From Paraglaciecola sp. (GTDB taxonomy: Bacteria; Pseudomonadota; Gammaproteobacteria; Enterobacterales; Alteromonadaceae), in assembly GCA_009993955.1 (NCBI GenBank), contig JAACSL010000011.1, positions 56,882 through 120,881 on the forward strand: a stretch of DNA of 64,000 nucleotides, written 5' to 3'. Under the pieces are notes generated by a model, which had not been told where the DNA came from, did no database searches, and worked only from the letters and a program-made list of their open reading frames with translations. The position numbers and the translations under genes were made by a program. Below, piece by piece: positions 24,216 through 33,628 of the stretch; position 1 is the stretch's first letter; each line of letters opens with the position of its first letter.

Positions 24216-25373
24216 ATGAATTTTAATTTTACTGATGAGCAGCGTGCGTTTGCTGAAACCGCCAGTCAATTTGCTGAACAAGAATTAGCCCCCTTTGCCG
24301 CACAATGGGATAGAGAACACTTTTTCCCAAAAGCGACCATGCACAAAGCGGGAGAGTTGGGTTTTTGTTCCTTATACACGCCAGAATCAGAGGGGGGCTT
24401 GGGGCTAAGTCGTCTTGACTCGTCGATTATTTTTGAACAGTTGGCGATGGGCTGTACCACCACCACGGCGATGTTAACCATTCACAATATGGCCACGTGG
24501 ATGTTAGCCACGTGGGGCACTAAAAGTGCAAAAGCGTTGTATTGTCCAAACCTGGCCACGGGAGCATGGTTGGCTTCTTACTGCTTAACCGAGCCTGGTT
24601 CTGGTTCTGACGCCTCAGCGATGCGCAGCTCCGCCAAAAAACAAGGTGATCACTATGTGCTAAACGGCTCAAAAATGTTTATCTCAGGGGCAGGTGAGAC
24701 CGAAGTATTGATCGTGATGGCGCGCAGCGGCGATGCCAGTGCCAAAGGTATTTCAGCTTTTGTGGTACCGGCCAATGCTGAGGGCGTGATTTACGGTAAA
24801 GCTGAGGAAAAAATGGGCTGGAATGCTCAGCCTACGCGACTCATCACCTTTGATAACGTTCGTATTCCCCTCGACCATTTGCTGGGTGAAGAAGGCCAAG
24901 GGTTTACCTTTGCCATGAAAGGTTTAGACGGTGGGCGCATCAATATTGCCACCTGTTCTGTGGGTACTGCTCAGCAAGCCTTGAATACCGCAAAAAATTA
25001 TATGCATGAACGCAGTCAATTTGGTAAGCCCTTAGCCGCTTTTCAAGCCCTGCAATTTAAACTCGCCGATATGGCTACAGAGCTGGTAGCGGCAAGACAG
25101 ATGGTAAGATTAGCGGCATTTAAGCTGGATCAACAAGACCCTGAAGCCTCTGCCTATTGTGCCATGGCCAAGCGTTTTGCCACCGATGTGGGCTTTGAGG
25201 TGTGTAATCAAGCGCTGCAACTACACGGTGGTTATGGCTATATTAAAGAGTATCCCTTAGAGCGCCACGTACGTGATGTGCGTGTTCACCAGATCTTGGA
25301 AGGCACCAATGAAATCATGCGTTTGATCATTGGTCGGCGTTTATTGGCCGCTGGGGCGGGCGATATTCTTTAA
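24216..25373 (+). CDS. Acyl-CoA dehydrogenase, probably isobutyryl-CoA dehydrogenase
   Basis: A 385-residue FAD enzyme starting MNFNFTDEQRAFAETASQF. It has the signatures CLTEPGSGSDASAMR and, near the C-terminus, QLHGGYGYIKEYPLERHVRDVR with the catalytic Glu region EGTNEIMR. Its place between mmsA and the hydroxyisobutyryl-CoA hydrolase argues for isobutyryl-CoA (or 2-methylbutyryl-CoA) as substrate, the first FAD-dependent step of valine or isoleucine breakdown. AGGAG lies eight bases before the ATG. Electrons would go to ETF, which is not encoded here. It corresponds in position to Shewanella ivdC. Confidence 0.88.
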   Translation: MNFNFTDEQRAFAETASQFAEQELAPFAAQWDREHFFPKATMHKAGELGFCSLYTPESEGGLGLSRLDSSIIFEQLAMGCTTTTAMLTIHNMATWMLATWGTKSAKALYCPNLATGAWLASYCLTEPGSGSDASAMRSSAKKQGDHYVLNGSKMFISGAGETEVLIVMARSGDASAKGISAFVVPANAEGVIYGKAEEKMGWNAQPTRLITFDNVRIPLDHLLGEEGQGFTFAMKGLDGGRINIATCSVGTAQQALNTAKNYMHERSQFGKPLAAFQALQFKLADMATELVAARQMVRLAAFKLDQQDPEASAYCAMAKRFATDVGFEVCNQALQLHGGYGYIKEYPLERHVRDVRVHQILEGTNEIMRLIIGRRLLAAGAGDIL

Positions 25374-25396
25374 TCTCTTACTGGAGCATGACATTG

Positions 25397-26542
25397 ATGA
25401 CTGAACTCGCCAAGGTAGTCTGTGCAGAGTTGCCCTGTGACAATGGCTGTTTTATCGGCCATGTTAGTTTACATAAACCCGCCGCCCTCAATGCCATTGA
25501 TAGCGAGATGATTGCGCTACTACATGAGCAATTACAACGCTGGCAGCATAATCCAGCGATTTGCATGGTGTTGTTAGACAGTCAATCGGACAAAGCATTT
25601 TGTGCAGGTGGTGATGTAGTGGCCATGTATCACGCCATGCAAGCGCATGATAAAAAAAGCGATGAGGTACCGGCGGAGCTTGCGCATTTTTTCACTCACG
25701 AATACCAACTTGATTACCTTATTCATACCTACGCCAAACCGATTTTATGTTGGGGACATGGCATTGTGATGGGGGGCGGGTTGGGTTTGATGAGTGGGGC
25801 AAGCCATCGCATCGTTACCCAAACGTCACGCATCGCCATGCCCGAAATTACCATTGGCCTTTACCCTGATGTGGGAGGCAGCTATTTTTTAAATAAAATG
25901 CCTGCGGGCTGTGGTTTATTTTTGGGTTTAACCGCGGCGAGCCTCAATGCCGCCGATGCCTTGTATTGTAATTTAGCGGACTACTATTTACCCCACGAGA
26001 CTAAAGATGCCTTTCTCACTGTCTTGCAAAAAGCTGATTGGCGTATAGCTGCCGAGCAGAATCATGTGTTACTCACTCAATTGTGCCAACACCAAGCGAG
26101 TTATGTTAGCGAAGAAGCGAGTCCAGCGCTTTTGCCCGCCATGCAAGCAAAGTTGGATGCCTTGGCACAATGTGATGATTTAAGATCTGCGGTTAAGCAA
26201 ATAGAGTCTTGGCCAAGTGCTGACAATTCTTGGTTGCGTAAAGCGCAAGCTACTTTAGCGGCAGGCTCACCCATTAGCGCGCATTTGGTCTTCGAACAAC
26301 TTAAGCGTGGTGCGACCATGAGTCTAGCCGATTGCTTTAAAATGGAGCTGATTATGTCATGCCGCTGCGGCATGTTAGGTGAGTTTCAGGAAGGGGTAAG
26401 AGCGTTATTGGTCGACAAAGATCGTGCACCGAGTTGGTTGTACTCTACCTTGGAAGATGTGCCACAAACGTGTATTGATTCTTTTTTTACCTCGCCTTGG
26501 CGCGACGGTAAGCACCCACTAACAAATCTTGGTCAGGACTAA
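25397..26542 (+). CDS. 3-hydroxyisobutyryl-CoA hydrolase (enoyl-CoA hydratase/isomerase family)
   Basis: Three in-frame starts are close together: ATG 25388, TTG 25394 and ATG 25397. GGAG at 25383-25386 is only one base from the first, so 25394 or 25397 is likely used (381 residues from 25397). The crotonase fold shows SDKAFCAGGDVVAMYH, the oxyanion-hole stretch GHGIVMGGGLGLMSGASHRI and MPEITIGLYPDVGGSYFLN, which is characteristic of HIBCH-type hydrolases rather than hydratases. It releases free 3-hydroxyisobutyrate for the next enzyme, MmsB. No separate enoyl-CoA hydratase gene is present in this operon. Confidence 0.86.
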   Translation: MTELAKVVCAELPCDNGCFIGHVSLHKPAALNAIDSEMIALLHEQLQRWQHNPAICMVLLDSQSDKAFCAGGDVVAMYHAMQAHDKKSDEVPAELAHFFTHEYQLDYLIHTYAKPILCWGHGIVMGGGLGLMSGASHRIVTQTSRIAMPEITIGLYPDVGGSYFLNKMPAGCGLFLGLTAASLNAADALYCNLADYYLPHETKDAFLTVLQKADWRIAAEQNHVLLTQLCQHQASYVSEEASPALLPAMQAKLDALAQCDDLRSAVKQIESWPSADNSWLRKAQATLAAGSPISAHLVFEQLKRGATMSLADCFKMELIMSCRCGMLGEFQEGVRALLVDKDRAPSWLYSTLEDVPQTCIDSFFTSPWRDGKHPLTNLGQD

Positions 26543-26546
26543 ACTT

Positions 26547-27473
26547 ATGTCAACTTCGCCTTTCAGTCGTACCACAAACATCGCGTTTATTGGTTTGGGC
26601 AATATGGGTTCACCCATGGCGCTTAATTTACTGAGACACTACCCTAATTTAGCGGTATTTGATCTCGTCCCCGAGGCCCTTGCCAAACTGGCGGCCGAAG
26701 GAGCACGAGCCGCAAGTTCCGCCATGGATGCTGTCAAGGATGCAGATGTGGTGATATCCATGTTGCCAGCGGGCAAACACGTAAAAGCTTTGTATCTGGG
26801 TGACGATCAGCAGCCAGGTCTGGTCAGTGTATTAAAACCAAATTGTTTAGTGATTGATTCCAGTACCATTGATGCTGCCAGCGCACAAGCCGTTGGCAAA
26901 GGACTGGTCGCCGCAGGCATGCAGTTTATTGATGCACCCGTTTCGGGCGGAGTGGGAGGTGCCACAGCTGGCACCTTGACATTCATTGTCGGTGGTGACG
27001 AAAAATGCTACCAAGCTGCGTTACCCATTTTGCAAAGTATGGGCAAAAATATCTTCCACGCAGGCGCGGTTGGTGCTGGGCAAATCGCCAAAATTTGTAA
27101 TAACATGCTGCTATCGGTATTGATGGTAGGCACCGCTGAAGCTCTGCAGTTGGCCGTCGATAATGGCCTGGATCCAAAAACCATGTCAGATATTATGCTG
27201 CAAAGTTCAGGGCGCAATTGGACCTTAGAGTTATATAATCCTTGCCCAGATGTGATGCCAAATGTGCCATCGTCTAAAGGCTATCAGGGTGGTTTCATGG
27301 TGGATTTGATGAAAAAAGACCTCGGTCTAGCCATGGATACCGCTATCCAAAGTCAATCGTCTACGCCCATGGGGTCGTTAACACATAGTCTGTTTAGCAT
27401 GCATAGCTTGCAAGGCAATGGGCGTTTAGACTTCTCCAGTATTTTTAAATTGTTCAGTAAAACAAAGAGTTAA
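26547..27473 (+). CDS. mmsB: 3-hydroxyisobutyrate dehydrogenase
   Basis: The ATG at 26547 (308 residues) has AGGA eight bases upstream and is preferred over a TTG six codons earlier that overlaps the preceding gene. The Rossmann motif is IAFIGLGNMGSPMA, followed by FIDAPVSGGVGGATAGTLTF and the catalytic lysine region GQIAKICNNMLL. It oxidises 3-hydroxyisobutyrate to methylmalonate semialdehyde with NAD+, feeding MmsA from the same operon. Confidence 0.92.
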   Translation: MSTSPFSRTTNIAFIGLGNMGSPMALNLLRHYPNLAVFDLVPEALAKLAAEGARAASSAMDAVKDADVVISMLPAGKHVKALYLGDDQQPGLVSVLKPNCLVIDSSTIDAASAQAVGKGLVAAGMQFIDAPVSGGVGGATAGTLTFIVGGDEKCYQAALPILQSMGKNIFHAGAVGAGQIAKICNNMLLSVLMVGTAEALQLAVDNGLDPKTMSDIMLQSSGRNWTLELYNPCPDVMPNVPSSKGYQGGFMVDLMKKDLGLAMDTAIQSQSSTPMGSLTHSLFSMHSLQGNGRLDFSSIFKLFSKTKS

Positions 27474-27477
27474 TAAC

Positions 27478-28239
27478 ATGAAATTAGCAGGAACCGTCAT
27501 CGCCATTACGGGCGCAGCCCAAGGCTTAGGTCGAGCCATGGCTCAAGAATTCGCGCAACAGGGTGCCCACATCGCCTTATTAGATATGCAAGCAGACAGC
27601 CTAGAAACCGCAGCGGCTGAATTGCGTAGTTTGGGAATCAAGGCCAAAGGCTTTGTGGTCAACGTGACTGACGAAGCACAAGTCGAGGCCACTTTTGCTG
27701 CCATTGTGACGGAGTTTGGTCAATTAAACGGTTTGATCAATAGTGCTGGGATCATGCGTGATGGCATGTTGTTAAAAGTAAAAGATGGTGTAGTGGTGGA
27801 TAAAATGTCTCGCCAACAATTCCAGTCGGTACTCGATGTCAATGTCACGGGTACTTTTTTGTGTAGTCGTGAAGCGGCGGCGCAGATGATTGCGACTAAA
27901 AGTCAGGGTGTGATTATCAACCTGTCGTCAGTTTCTCGGGCCGGCAATATGGGGCAAACCAATTACTCTGCTTCCAAAGCGGCCGTCGCCACCATGACGG
28001 TAAGTTGGGGCAAAGAACTGGCTCGTTTTGGTATTCGCACCGGATGCATTGCGCCCGGTTTGGTGAATACTGCGATGGCTCAGCAAATGCGCCCTGAGAT
28101 GCGGGAATTGTTCATCAAAAGTGTGCCTGCCGGCCGCTTAGCGGAAGCGACTGAACTGGCCCATGCGGCAAAATTTATTTTTGAGAATGATTATTTCACC
28201 GGTCGTACTTTAGAACTGGACGGCGGGACGCGGGTTTAA
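27478..28239 (+). CDS. SDR-family oxidoreductase, probably 3-hydroxy-2-methylbutyryl-CoA dehydrogenase (IvdG-like)
   Basis: A 253-residue short-chain dehydrogenase starting four bases after mmsB. NAD(P)-binding motif TGAAQGLGRAMA, then NSAG, catalytic Ser in NLSSVSRAGN and Y-x3-K in NYSASK. In Shewanella-type ivd operons an SDR at this end of the cluster serves isoleucine degradation. The same fold is used for 3-ketoacyl-ACP reductases, so the substrate is inferred from context only. Confidence 0.82.
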   Translation: MKLAGTVIAITGAAQGLGRAMAQEFAQQGAHIALLDMQADSLETAAAELRSLGIKAKGFVVNVTDEAQVEATFAAIVTEFGQLNGLINSAGIMRDGMLLKVKDGVVVDKMSRQQFQSVLDVNVTGTFLCSREAAAQMIATKSQGVIINLSSVSRAGNMGQTNYSASKAAVATMTVSWGKELARFGIRTGCIAPGLVNTAMAQQMRPEMRELFIKSVPAGRLAEATELAHAAKFIFENDYFTGRTLELDGGTRV

Positions 28240-28273
28240 TTCAACCGCAAACGTTTGTCCTGCACTTAGGCTC

Positions 28274-28298
28274 TGGCGGCTAGCATATTCAGCCGCCA
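28274..28298. terminator. Hairpin between convergent SDR and diguanylate cyclase genes
   Basis: TGGCGGCT (28274-28281) pairs with AGCCGCCA (28291-28298) around a nine-base loop. A T-run is missing on both strands, so this may be a weak or Rho-assisted terminator for the valine operon or for the opposing cyclase gene. Confidence 0.4.
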
Positions 28299-28303
28299 TA
28301 CCC

Positions 28304-30022
28304 TCAAGTTAACTCACCCTGGGCTGATGCGCAGACAATTCGATTACGACCTTCACTCTTGGCCTGATACAAGGCTTGGTCGGCACGTCTAAAACTATCA
28401 CTGATACTCTCATTTGGCCGAGACACAACCCAGCCGATGGAAGCACTTAAGCTGATATCAGGGTAATCAACTAAGCGAATTTGCTGAATACGTTGGTGCA
28501 CCGATTGAAGCACAGGATAAAAATTCGTTTCGTTTGCGGCGTGTTTAAAGATCGCAAACTCCTCACCACCAAAACGTCCAGCAATATTATTTTCATCATT
28601 CAGCGGTTGTAAGGCTTTACCCACTTCCACTAAGGCAAGATCCCCCACGTCATGGCCATAGGTATCATTGAGGCGCTTGAAGTAGTCAAGATCCAAAATA
28701 GCAATGCCCAAGCCTAATGCTGATTGACTCAGCCATTCGTCAACAAAGCGGTCTAAACTGCGGCGATTAGGCAGGGCCGTCAGTGGATCAATAGAAGCTA
28801 ATTCGTTCAGTTTACGATTGGATGCTTGTAGCTCTTGGGTGCGTTGTTTTACCAACCGTTCCAGTTTTTCTGCTTGTTTATGTTCTGAATCTCGTTGGCT
28901 TTGCAGCAGTCTAATCAGGTAAGTGGAAATCATGACCGTCAACATCAAGCACGTGAGAAATATACCCGTCATCATGCTCAGCAGTAGATCAATAGCAAGA
29001 AACCAACCTAGACCCGCCAACACCACTACCGATGCGCCGGTGACGATGGGGATCATCGAAAATGCATACCAACGGGCTTTGATGGAGCCATCCTTGAACT
29101 CAAGATAGGTGATGACAAACATCAGAATGATAAAGGGGAAAAACCACAATAACGGTAAGATAAGGGTAATATTTAAGGGCAAAAACAAAGATGAGAAAAG
29201 CCCTGCGACTAACAAAGCGAAGGTGTAGTAGCGCAATAAACCCTGCAATTTCAACGGGCGATCGACCCTTTTCAGGATGGTTTCATTGAGCCACGCAGAA
29301 GAAAGCATGATGCTGTAGAGTAAGATGCCATAACTAGGGTCGTTGATGGCGGGTACGTTGGGCCACAGGGTTTCAAAACCATAACCTAAGACGCGAAAAA
29401 ACCAGCCGTTGACAGAAAAACTGAAACAAGCGAAGGCAAGATAAGCTGGGTAACGAGTCGCAAAAAAGATGATCAGACTGACCACAAACAAGGTGGTCAT
29501 GGCACCAAAAAACAACATGTCGCGAAACAAGGCTCGACGGTACTGAGCCTCAGAAATGAGCGGGTCAGCTAACAACAGTTGATAACGTAATATTTCGCCG
29601 TACATTGAACCGGATATTGGCACGCTTGTGTGAGCTTTTATGTGCACAGGAAACACATAGTCGGGCGATTCGATGGCGCGCGTGTTAAAAGGCAAGGCAT
29701 CCCCTGTTTGCCAGATAGCGTCGCCAATTTTCACCGTCAGTTGTTTGATCGCGGGAAAAGGAATAATAAAACGAACATCTGCATCGCTGTCTAATTGGTT
29801 ATCAATGGTCAGCCGAAAATGCAAATATTGATTAGCGTGGTGCGCTGGCAATGTGTCTTTACTCTGCCATATTTCATTACCGCTAAGTTGCGCCTCAGTT
29901 GTCACAGTAAACTCAGCGACATCGTCGAGTGATAATTGCTCTTGACCTCGCCACACTGCCTCAGCGGCAATACTTGCACTGCAGTAAAACCATATCAGTA
30001 ACAGTATCCAGCGAGTATTCAG
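28304..30022 (-). CDS. Membrane diguanylate cyclase with 7TMR-DISM sensor
   Basis: The first ATG/GTG/TTG in frame (GTG, 29956) would leave the protein without a signal peptide. Upstream the frame stays open and encodes NTRWILLLIWFYCSASIAAEA, a clear signal sequence, starting at a CTG (30022) five bases after GAGG, so a CTG start is proposed (572 residues). An extracytoplasmic DISMED2-like domain (about 30-180) precedes seven membrane helices (185-390), a short coiled coil and a GGDEF domain with AGRFGGEEFAIF. The GGEEF catalytic motif is intact. The ligand sensed is unknown. Confidence 0.85.
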   Translation of the reverse strand: MNTRWILLLIWFYCSASIAAEAVWRGQEQLSLDDVAEFTVTTEAQLSGNEIWQSKDTLPAHHANQYLHFRLTIDNQLDSDADVRFIIPFPAIKQLTVKIGDAIWQTGDALPFNTRAIESPDYVFPVHIKAHTSVPISGSMYGEILRYQLLLADPLISEAQYRRALFRDMLFFGAMTTLFVVSLIIFFATRYPAYLAFACFSFSVNGWFFRVLGYGFETLWPNVPAINDPSYGILLYSIMLSSAWLNETILKRVDRPLKLQGLLRYYTFALLVAGLFSSLFLPLNITLILPLLWFFPFIILMFVITYLEFKDGSIKARWYAFSMIPIVTGASVVVLAGLGWFLAIDLLLSMMTGIFLTCLMLTVMISTYLIRLLQSQRDSEHKQAEKLERLVKQRTQELQASNRKLNELASIDPLTALPNRRSLDRFVDEWLSQSALGLGIAILDLDYFKRLNDTYGHDVGDLALVEVGKALQPLNDENNIAGRFGGEEFAIFKHAANETNFYPVLQSVHQRIQQIRLVDYPDISLSASIGWVVSRPNESISDSFRRADQALYQAKSEGRNRIVCASAQGELT

Positions 30023-30204
30023 AAAAACCTCTTTATAAAAATCAGTCAGCAGTCAAGATTAGTCAACGTTTTCAAGCGTTTAGTCTAGCATGCCAACACA
30101 CTATGTCAGTTTTGTGTTTGGCGTCAATGAGCATAACAAGCTAAGGGCTATTTGTCTTGTTAGATGGTTGCCTGCTAACAAACTCACAATAGCCAGCCAA
30201 CACT

Positions 30205-30242
30205 GCGTCTTCCTTGGTAAGCAATCTGCCCAAGGAAAACGC
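30205..30242. terminator. Long hairpin downstream of the PEP-CTERM-like gene
   Basis: TTCCTTGG (30210-30217) pairs with CCAAGGAA (30230-30237), and GCGT/ACGC extend the stem after one mismatch. It lies about 40 bp after the stop of the minus-strand gene at 30279. No T-run follows it, so a transcript-end stabiliser or Rho-dependent stop is as likely as intrinsic termination. Confidence 0.4.
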
Positions 30243-30278
30243 CGTGTCGTGCTATTGGAAAGTTAAATAAGAAGCAGT

Positions 30279-31703
30279 TTAGTGAGAAGGATGACAGTCA
30301 GGCTGATGGCCCTGACTTATCCGGCGTGAAGTCACTATCCAGATTGCTGTCAACACTAATAACAGCAGAAGCCAAGGCTCAGATACAGTAGTGCTAGCCT
30401 GCAGCGGATTGAGACTGGCGAGCAAGGTTAAACTCCAGCCCTCGGCTTCTTTTAGCCAATTTAAATCAAAGCCCTCGTCAATATTGAACGCTAAGATGCT
30501 TGGGTCGTTCACCACGAGACCCGATTCATTGAGAATATCGCCATTGACAGTAAGGATTGAAAATCGGCTGCCTTCAAGATCAAAATCCACGGTTTGGTCG
30601 ATAAAAATATCCACACTACCGATGATTTGCAGATCACCATTCACTTGAATGGCATCGTAGTCGACACCGGCCTGATTACTGCCAGCTAACTCAATGTTAA
30701 GCTCAATATCTTGCCAAATTAAGTCATCAAAAGTAATCAAACCTGGGCTATTGCCGGGGGCAATGATACCGTCTTGCACTAACGTCAGCCCATTAAAAAC
30801 ACCTGAGCCACCCAAGGTACCGTTGTGGGTTAATAAGCTGTCAGGGCTGATGTTAATGATGCCATTATTCACTACGTTGCCACTCAACACTTGATTATCA
30901 GTGATCTCACGCTGCTCATTATTATCTACCAAGTTATCAATTTGCCTTTCTTCAGCGGGTGAATCTGCGACAGACCCAGACGTTATGGTAGGCAACGTGT
31001 CAGCGTTAGAGCCAGTATCAGCAGTCAGGCCATTTTCGGCGTCTCTATTGTTGCTTTGCTGACTTGTGTCGTCTTGTTGTGTTGCGGTGTTTAAGGTCTG
31101 ATTTAGGGGTTTGGATTGCGTGCCCAAGGTGTTAAGAGCAAACAACGACGCGTTTGTATTGCTTGAATAAGTGACAACACCAGCAAAGTCCTTTGTCTGT
31201 GTAAGTTGCTCGGATTTTTGCTTAGTTTGCCCTTGGCGATTACCCCCGTTGAGCGGATTTGCATGCACCGATGCAAGATTTTTACTCGCTTCGTCAGGCG
31301 TGTTACGCGCTTTCTCACTCAGTACCAAGTCATCCTCTGAGCCATCACCACGTAAGATTTCTTCTGCTGGTAATGGTTTTTCCATGAGCATAAGATCGTC
31401 ATGTTCAGACCTTGAGTCATAGGGCAAATCTTGCTTTGCTACAACGATGGTTTGCCGTTTAATGCACGGTAACATGGCTTCCGTGACATTTGCATAGGTG
31501 AGGGATTCTGAACAATCGTCAATGATTTCTGCCACTTCTCCACCTTTTGCGGTGGTCGTGCGCAGACTTGACTCAGTGCGCCAACCTTCTTGCATGGTGA
31601 TAACCAAGGTGGTGGCGCAGGCACTGCTCATCAGAGCAGCAGCGATAAATAGGCTGGATTTTTTGCGTTTTTTTGCGAATAACCGTTTCAACATGGTATT
31701 CAT
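30279..31703 (-). CDS. Secreted/surface protein with PEP-CTERM-like C-terminus, family not recognised
   Basis: A 474-residue protein. The N-terminus is strongly basic followed by a hydrophobic segment (KRKKSSLFIAAALMSSACA), an export signal. Residues about 90-270 are low-complexity, rich in Asn, Asp, Ser, Thr and Gln. Residues about 285-320 contain GGSGVFNGLTLVQDGIIAPG and then NSPG, resembling the beta-solenoid G-N-x-PGxSPG pattern of autotransporter-associated repeats. The C-terminus has VSEP, a hydrophobic helix WLLLLLVLTAIWIV and then SRR, close to a VPEP-type PEP-CTERM sorting signal but with a 14-residue tail. No exosortase gene lies in the window. Function unknown. Confidence 0.6.
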   Translation of the reverse strand: MNTMLKRLFAKKRKKSSLFIAAALMSSACATTLVITMQEGWRTESSLRTTTAKGGEVAEIIDDCSESLTYANVTEAMLPCIKRQTIVVAKQDLPYDSRSEHDDLMLMEKPLPAEEILRGDGSEDDLVLSEKARNTPDEASKNLASVHANPLNGGNRQGQTKQKSEQLTQTKDFAGVVTYSSNTNASLFALNTLGTQSKPLNQTLNTATQQDDTSQQSNNRDAENGLTADTGSNADTLPTITSGSVADSPAEERQIDNLVDNNEQREITDNQVLSGNVVNNGIINISPDSLLTHNGTLGGSGVFNGLTLVQDGIIAPGNSPGLITFDDLIWQDIELNIELAGSNQAGVDYDAIQVNGDLQIIGSVDIFIDQTVDFDLEGSRFSILTVNGDILNESGLVVNDPSILAFNIDEGFDLNWLKEAEGWSLTLLASLNPLQASTTVSEPWLLLLLVLTAIWIVTSRRISQGHQPDCHPSH

Positions 31704-31844
31704 CCTCTTTTGCAGACACTTTTGTGTTAGCTACGCATGATAAAAAAAGCGCTGGGAGAGTTAAATATGTGAGCGGGTGACAAGGTATAAAGATCAATAC
31801 CAAATCGAGGTAACAAGCATCAGTCTGTCGCAGTTTGCTGTGTG

Positions 31845-32522
31845 TTAGTTCTTTTTTGCCAAAAATATGCTGTGTTTACTGCCCTTGCCGGGTCTGGCAC
31901 GCACCACTTTAGTGTCAACTTTGAAGCCAATATTTTTTAGTCGCACACTAAACAAATAATCGGGGCCTGCAGACCACACGGCTAATACTCCCTTTGGCAG
32001 TAGCGTATTATATATCGCTTGCAAACCCTGCTCAGAGTAGAGCCAGTTGTTGTTTTTATGGGTCAAACCTTCAGGCCCATTATCAACATCCAAGAGGATG
32101 GCGTCGAATTGGGTCTGTCCAGCGACAAGCAGTTCCTTAACGTCGCCAATATGTACCTTGGTGCGCGGATCATTGAGGGGATAGTTAGCACACTGCCCTA
32201 ATGGCCCTTGATTCCAGGTCACTACTTCTGGGATTAGCTCTGCAACGGTTACGTGTGAAGTAGTGCTGACTGATTTGAGGGCAGAGGCAAGGGTATAGCC
32301 CATACCAAGCCCACCAACGAGTACATGGGCATGGGGCTGTGATGGCAAATGTGCGCAGCCAAGTTCGGCGAGTACTTTTTCTGAATGGTAGACACGGCTG
32401 TTCATCAACTCGCCGCGAATGCCCGACAAGCGGATGGAAAACTCGTCTCCTCGCTGCGAGAACTTAAGTTCGCCACCATTGTTAGGTATTTGTGCGTTGC
32501 CGAGTTGCTGCCAAGGGATCAT
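31845..32522 (-). CDS. Spermidine synthase-like methyltransferase-fold protein
   Basis: The Met at 32522 (225 residues) has AGGA five bases upstream and replaces a start five codons earlier. The Rossmann region HVLVGGLGMGYTLASAL, then VTVAELIPEVV and FDAILLDVDNGPEG, match the spermine/spermidine synthase-like family. The YYHE-type polyamine motifs of true SpeE are not evident. It is probably an orphan aminopropyltransferase-fold methyltransferase of unknown substrate and stands alone. Confidence 0.75.
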   Translation of the reverse strand: MIPWQQLGNAQIPNNGGELKFSQRGDEFSIRLSGIRGELMNSRVYHSEKVLAELGCAHLPSQPHAHVLVGGLGMGYTLASALKSVSTTSHVTVAELIPEVVTWNQGPLGQCANYPLNDPRTKVHIGDVKELLVAGQTQFDAILLDVDNGPEGLTHKNNNWLYSEQGLQAIYNTLLPKGVLAVWSAGPDYLFSVRLKNIGFKVDTKVVRARPGKGSKHSIFLAKKN

Positions 32523-32766
32523 AGTAGTCCTAATCAAAAAAACGTTAAGTGGTGTAAGTTGTAAGGTGTAGGGTTTAGGGCAAGCAAAATAGCATAGTTG
32601 TGAACTAATTCCTTGTGATTATGCCTCGCTTCTTTTGCCGCAACGTTCCCTTTGACCGAGTGTCACTGGCAATAGACGGTTAATGGTATTCAGATGCAAG
32701 GAGGCACTGATTGCTCACAAAAAATTCTGTTAAACTGCGCACTTTTGACTTTGCAATGGGCTACTC

Positions 32767-33622
32767 ATGACTCTTCTCAATGCTGCGCCAGCAAGCTGGC
32801 AATGCCCTGCGTGTAAAACGGCTCTTCAGCTGCACAGCTCTACCTGGCGCTGTCGCAATGGTCATAGTTTTGATCAAGCTAAAGAGGGTTATGTCAATCT
32901 GTTACTCGCACAACACAAAAACAGTAAATCACCCGGCGATAACAAAGACATGGTTTTGGCCCGTCGGGGGGTTTTTGCAACATGGCCATTATCAAGCCTT
33001 AGCTCAACGCTTAGCACAGGTGTTGCAAAAAAATATGGATACGCGGTCTGTGTCGCAACCATGGCAGTTTTTTGATGCAGGGTGTGGAGAAGGCTATTAC
33101 ATGGGGTCGATTTTGGCGCAGCTTAAAAGCCAAGGCTACATGGTGCAAGCCAGTGGCATCGATATATCAAAAGCGGCGGTGCAACAAGCTGCCAAGCAAC
33201 ACAAAAATATACAATTTGCGGTGGCGAGTACCTTTGACCTGCCACTAGCAGCGAACAGTCAGCACGCCGTTGTGCAAGTTTTTGCCCCTGCGAGCAGTGC
33301 TCAAATTCATCGAGTACTGGTAGATAACGGACTTTGGCTGAGCATTAATCCGGCCAGCGATCATCTGTTTGAGCTTAAATCCATGGTCTACGACACACCT
33401 CAGCAGCATAGTGCAGAGCTAAACATTGCTGAGGGTTTTCGTCTATTAGAGCATCAACGACTGCGTTTTGTGATCGCTTTGCATAACGCAGAGCAACGCC
33501 ACAACCTGCTAATGATGACGCCTTTCTACTGGAGTATTTCAGAAGAGAAAAAACAGCGCTTACGGCAACACCTGCAAACGGTAACGGCTGATTTCAGCAT
33601 TAGTGTATTAGCAAAGCACTAA
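32767..33622 (+). pseudogene. rlmA: 23S rRNA (guanine-N1) methyltransferase RlmA, interrupted by a +1 frameshift
   Basis: The first frame (32767-33075) gives the RlmA zinc domain: CPAC...CRNGHSFDQAKEGYVNLL and DMVLARRG. Homology then continues in the frame ending at 33622: LQHGHYQALAQ, FFDAGCGEGYYMG (SAM binding) and LLMMTPFYWSI. Removing one G from the run of six at 32966-32971 restores one protein of about 284 residues, close to the roughly 270 of E. coli RlmA. All other motifs are intact, so this is a recent mutation, a sequencing homopolymer error or slippage at the G6 tract. RlmA methylates G745 in 23S rRNA helix 35. Confidence 0.85.
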
Positions 33623-33628
33623 CATGCC

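Noticed and set aside
32780..32950. Independent start of the second rlmA frame
   Set aside because: The translation of this frame before about 32970 is unlike RlmA, while the other frame matches; it is the wrong frame of one gene.
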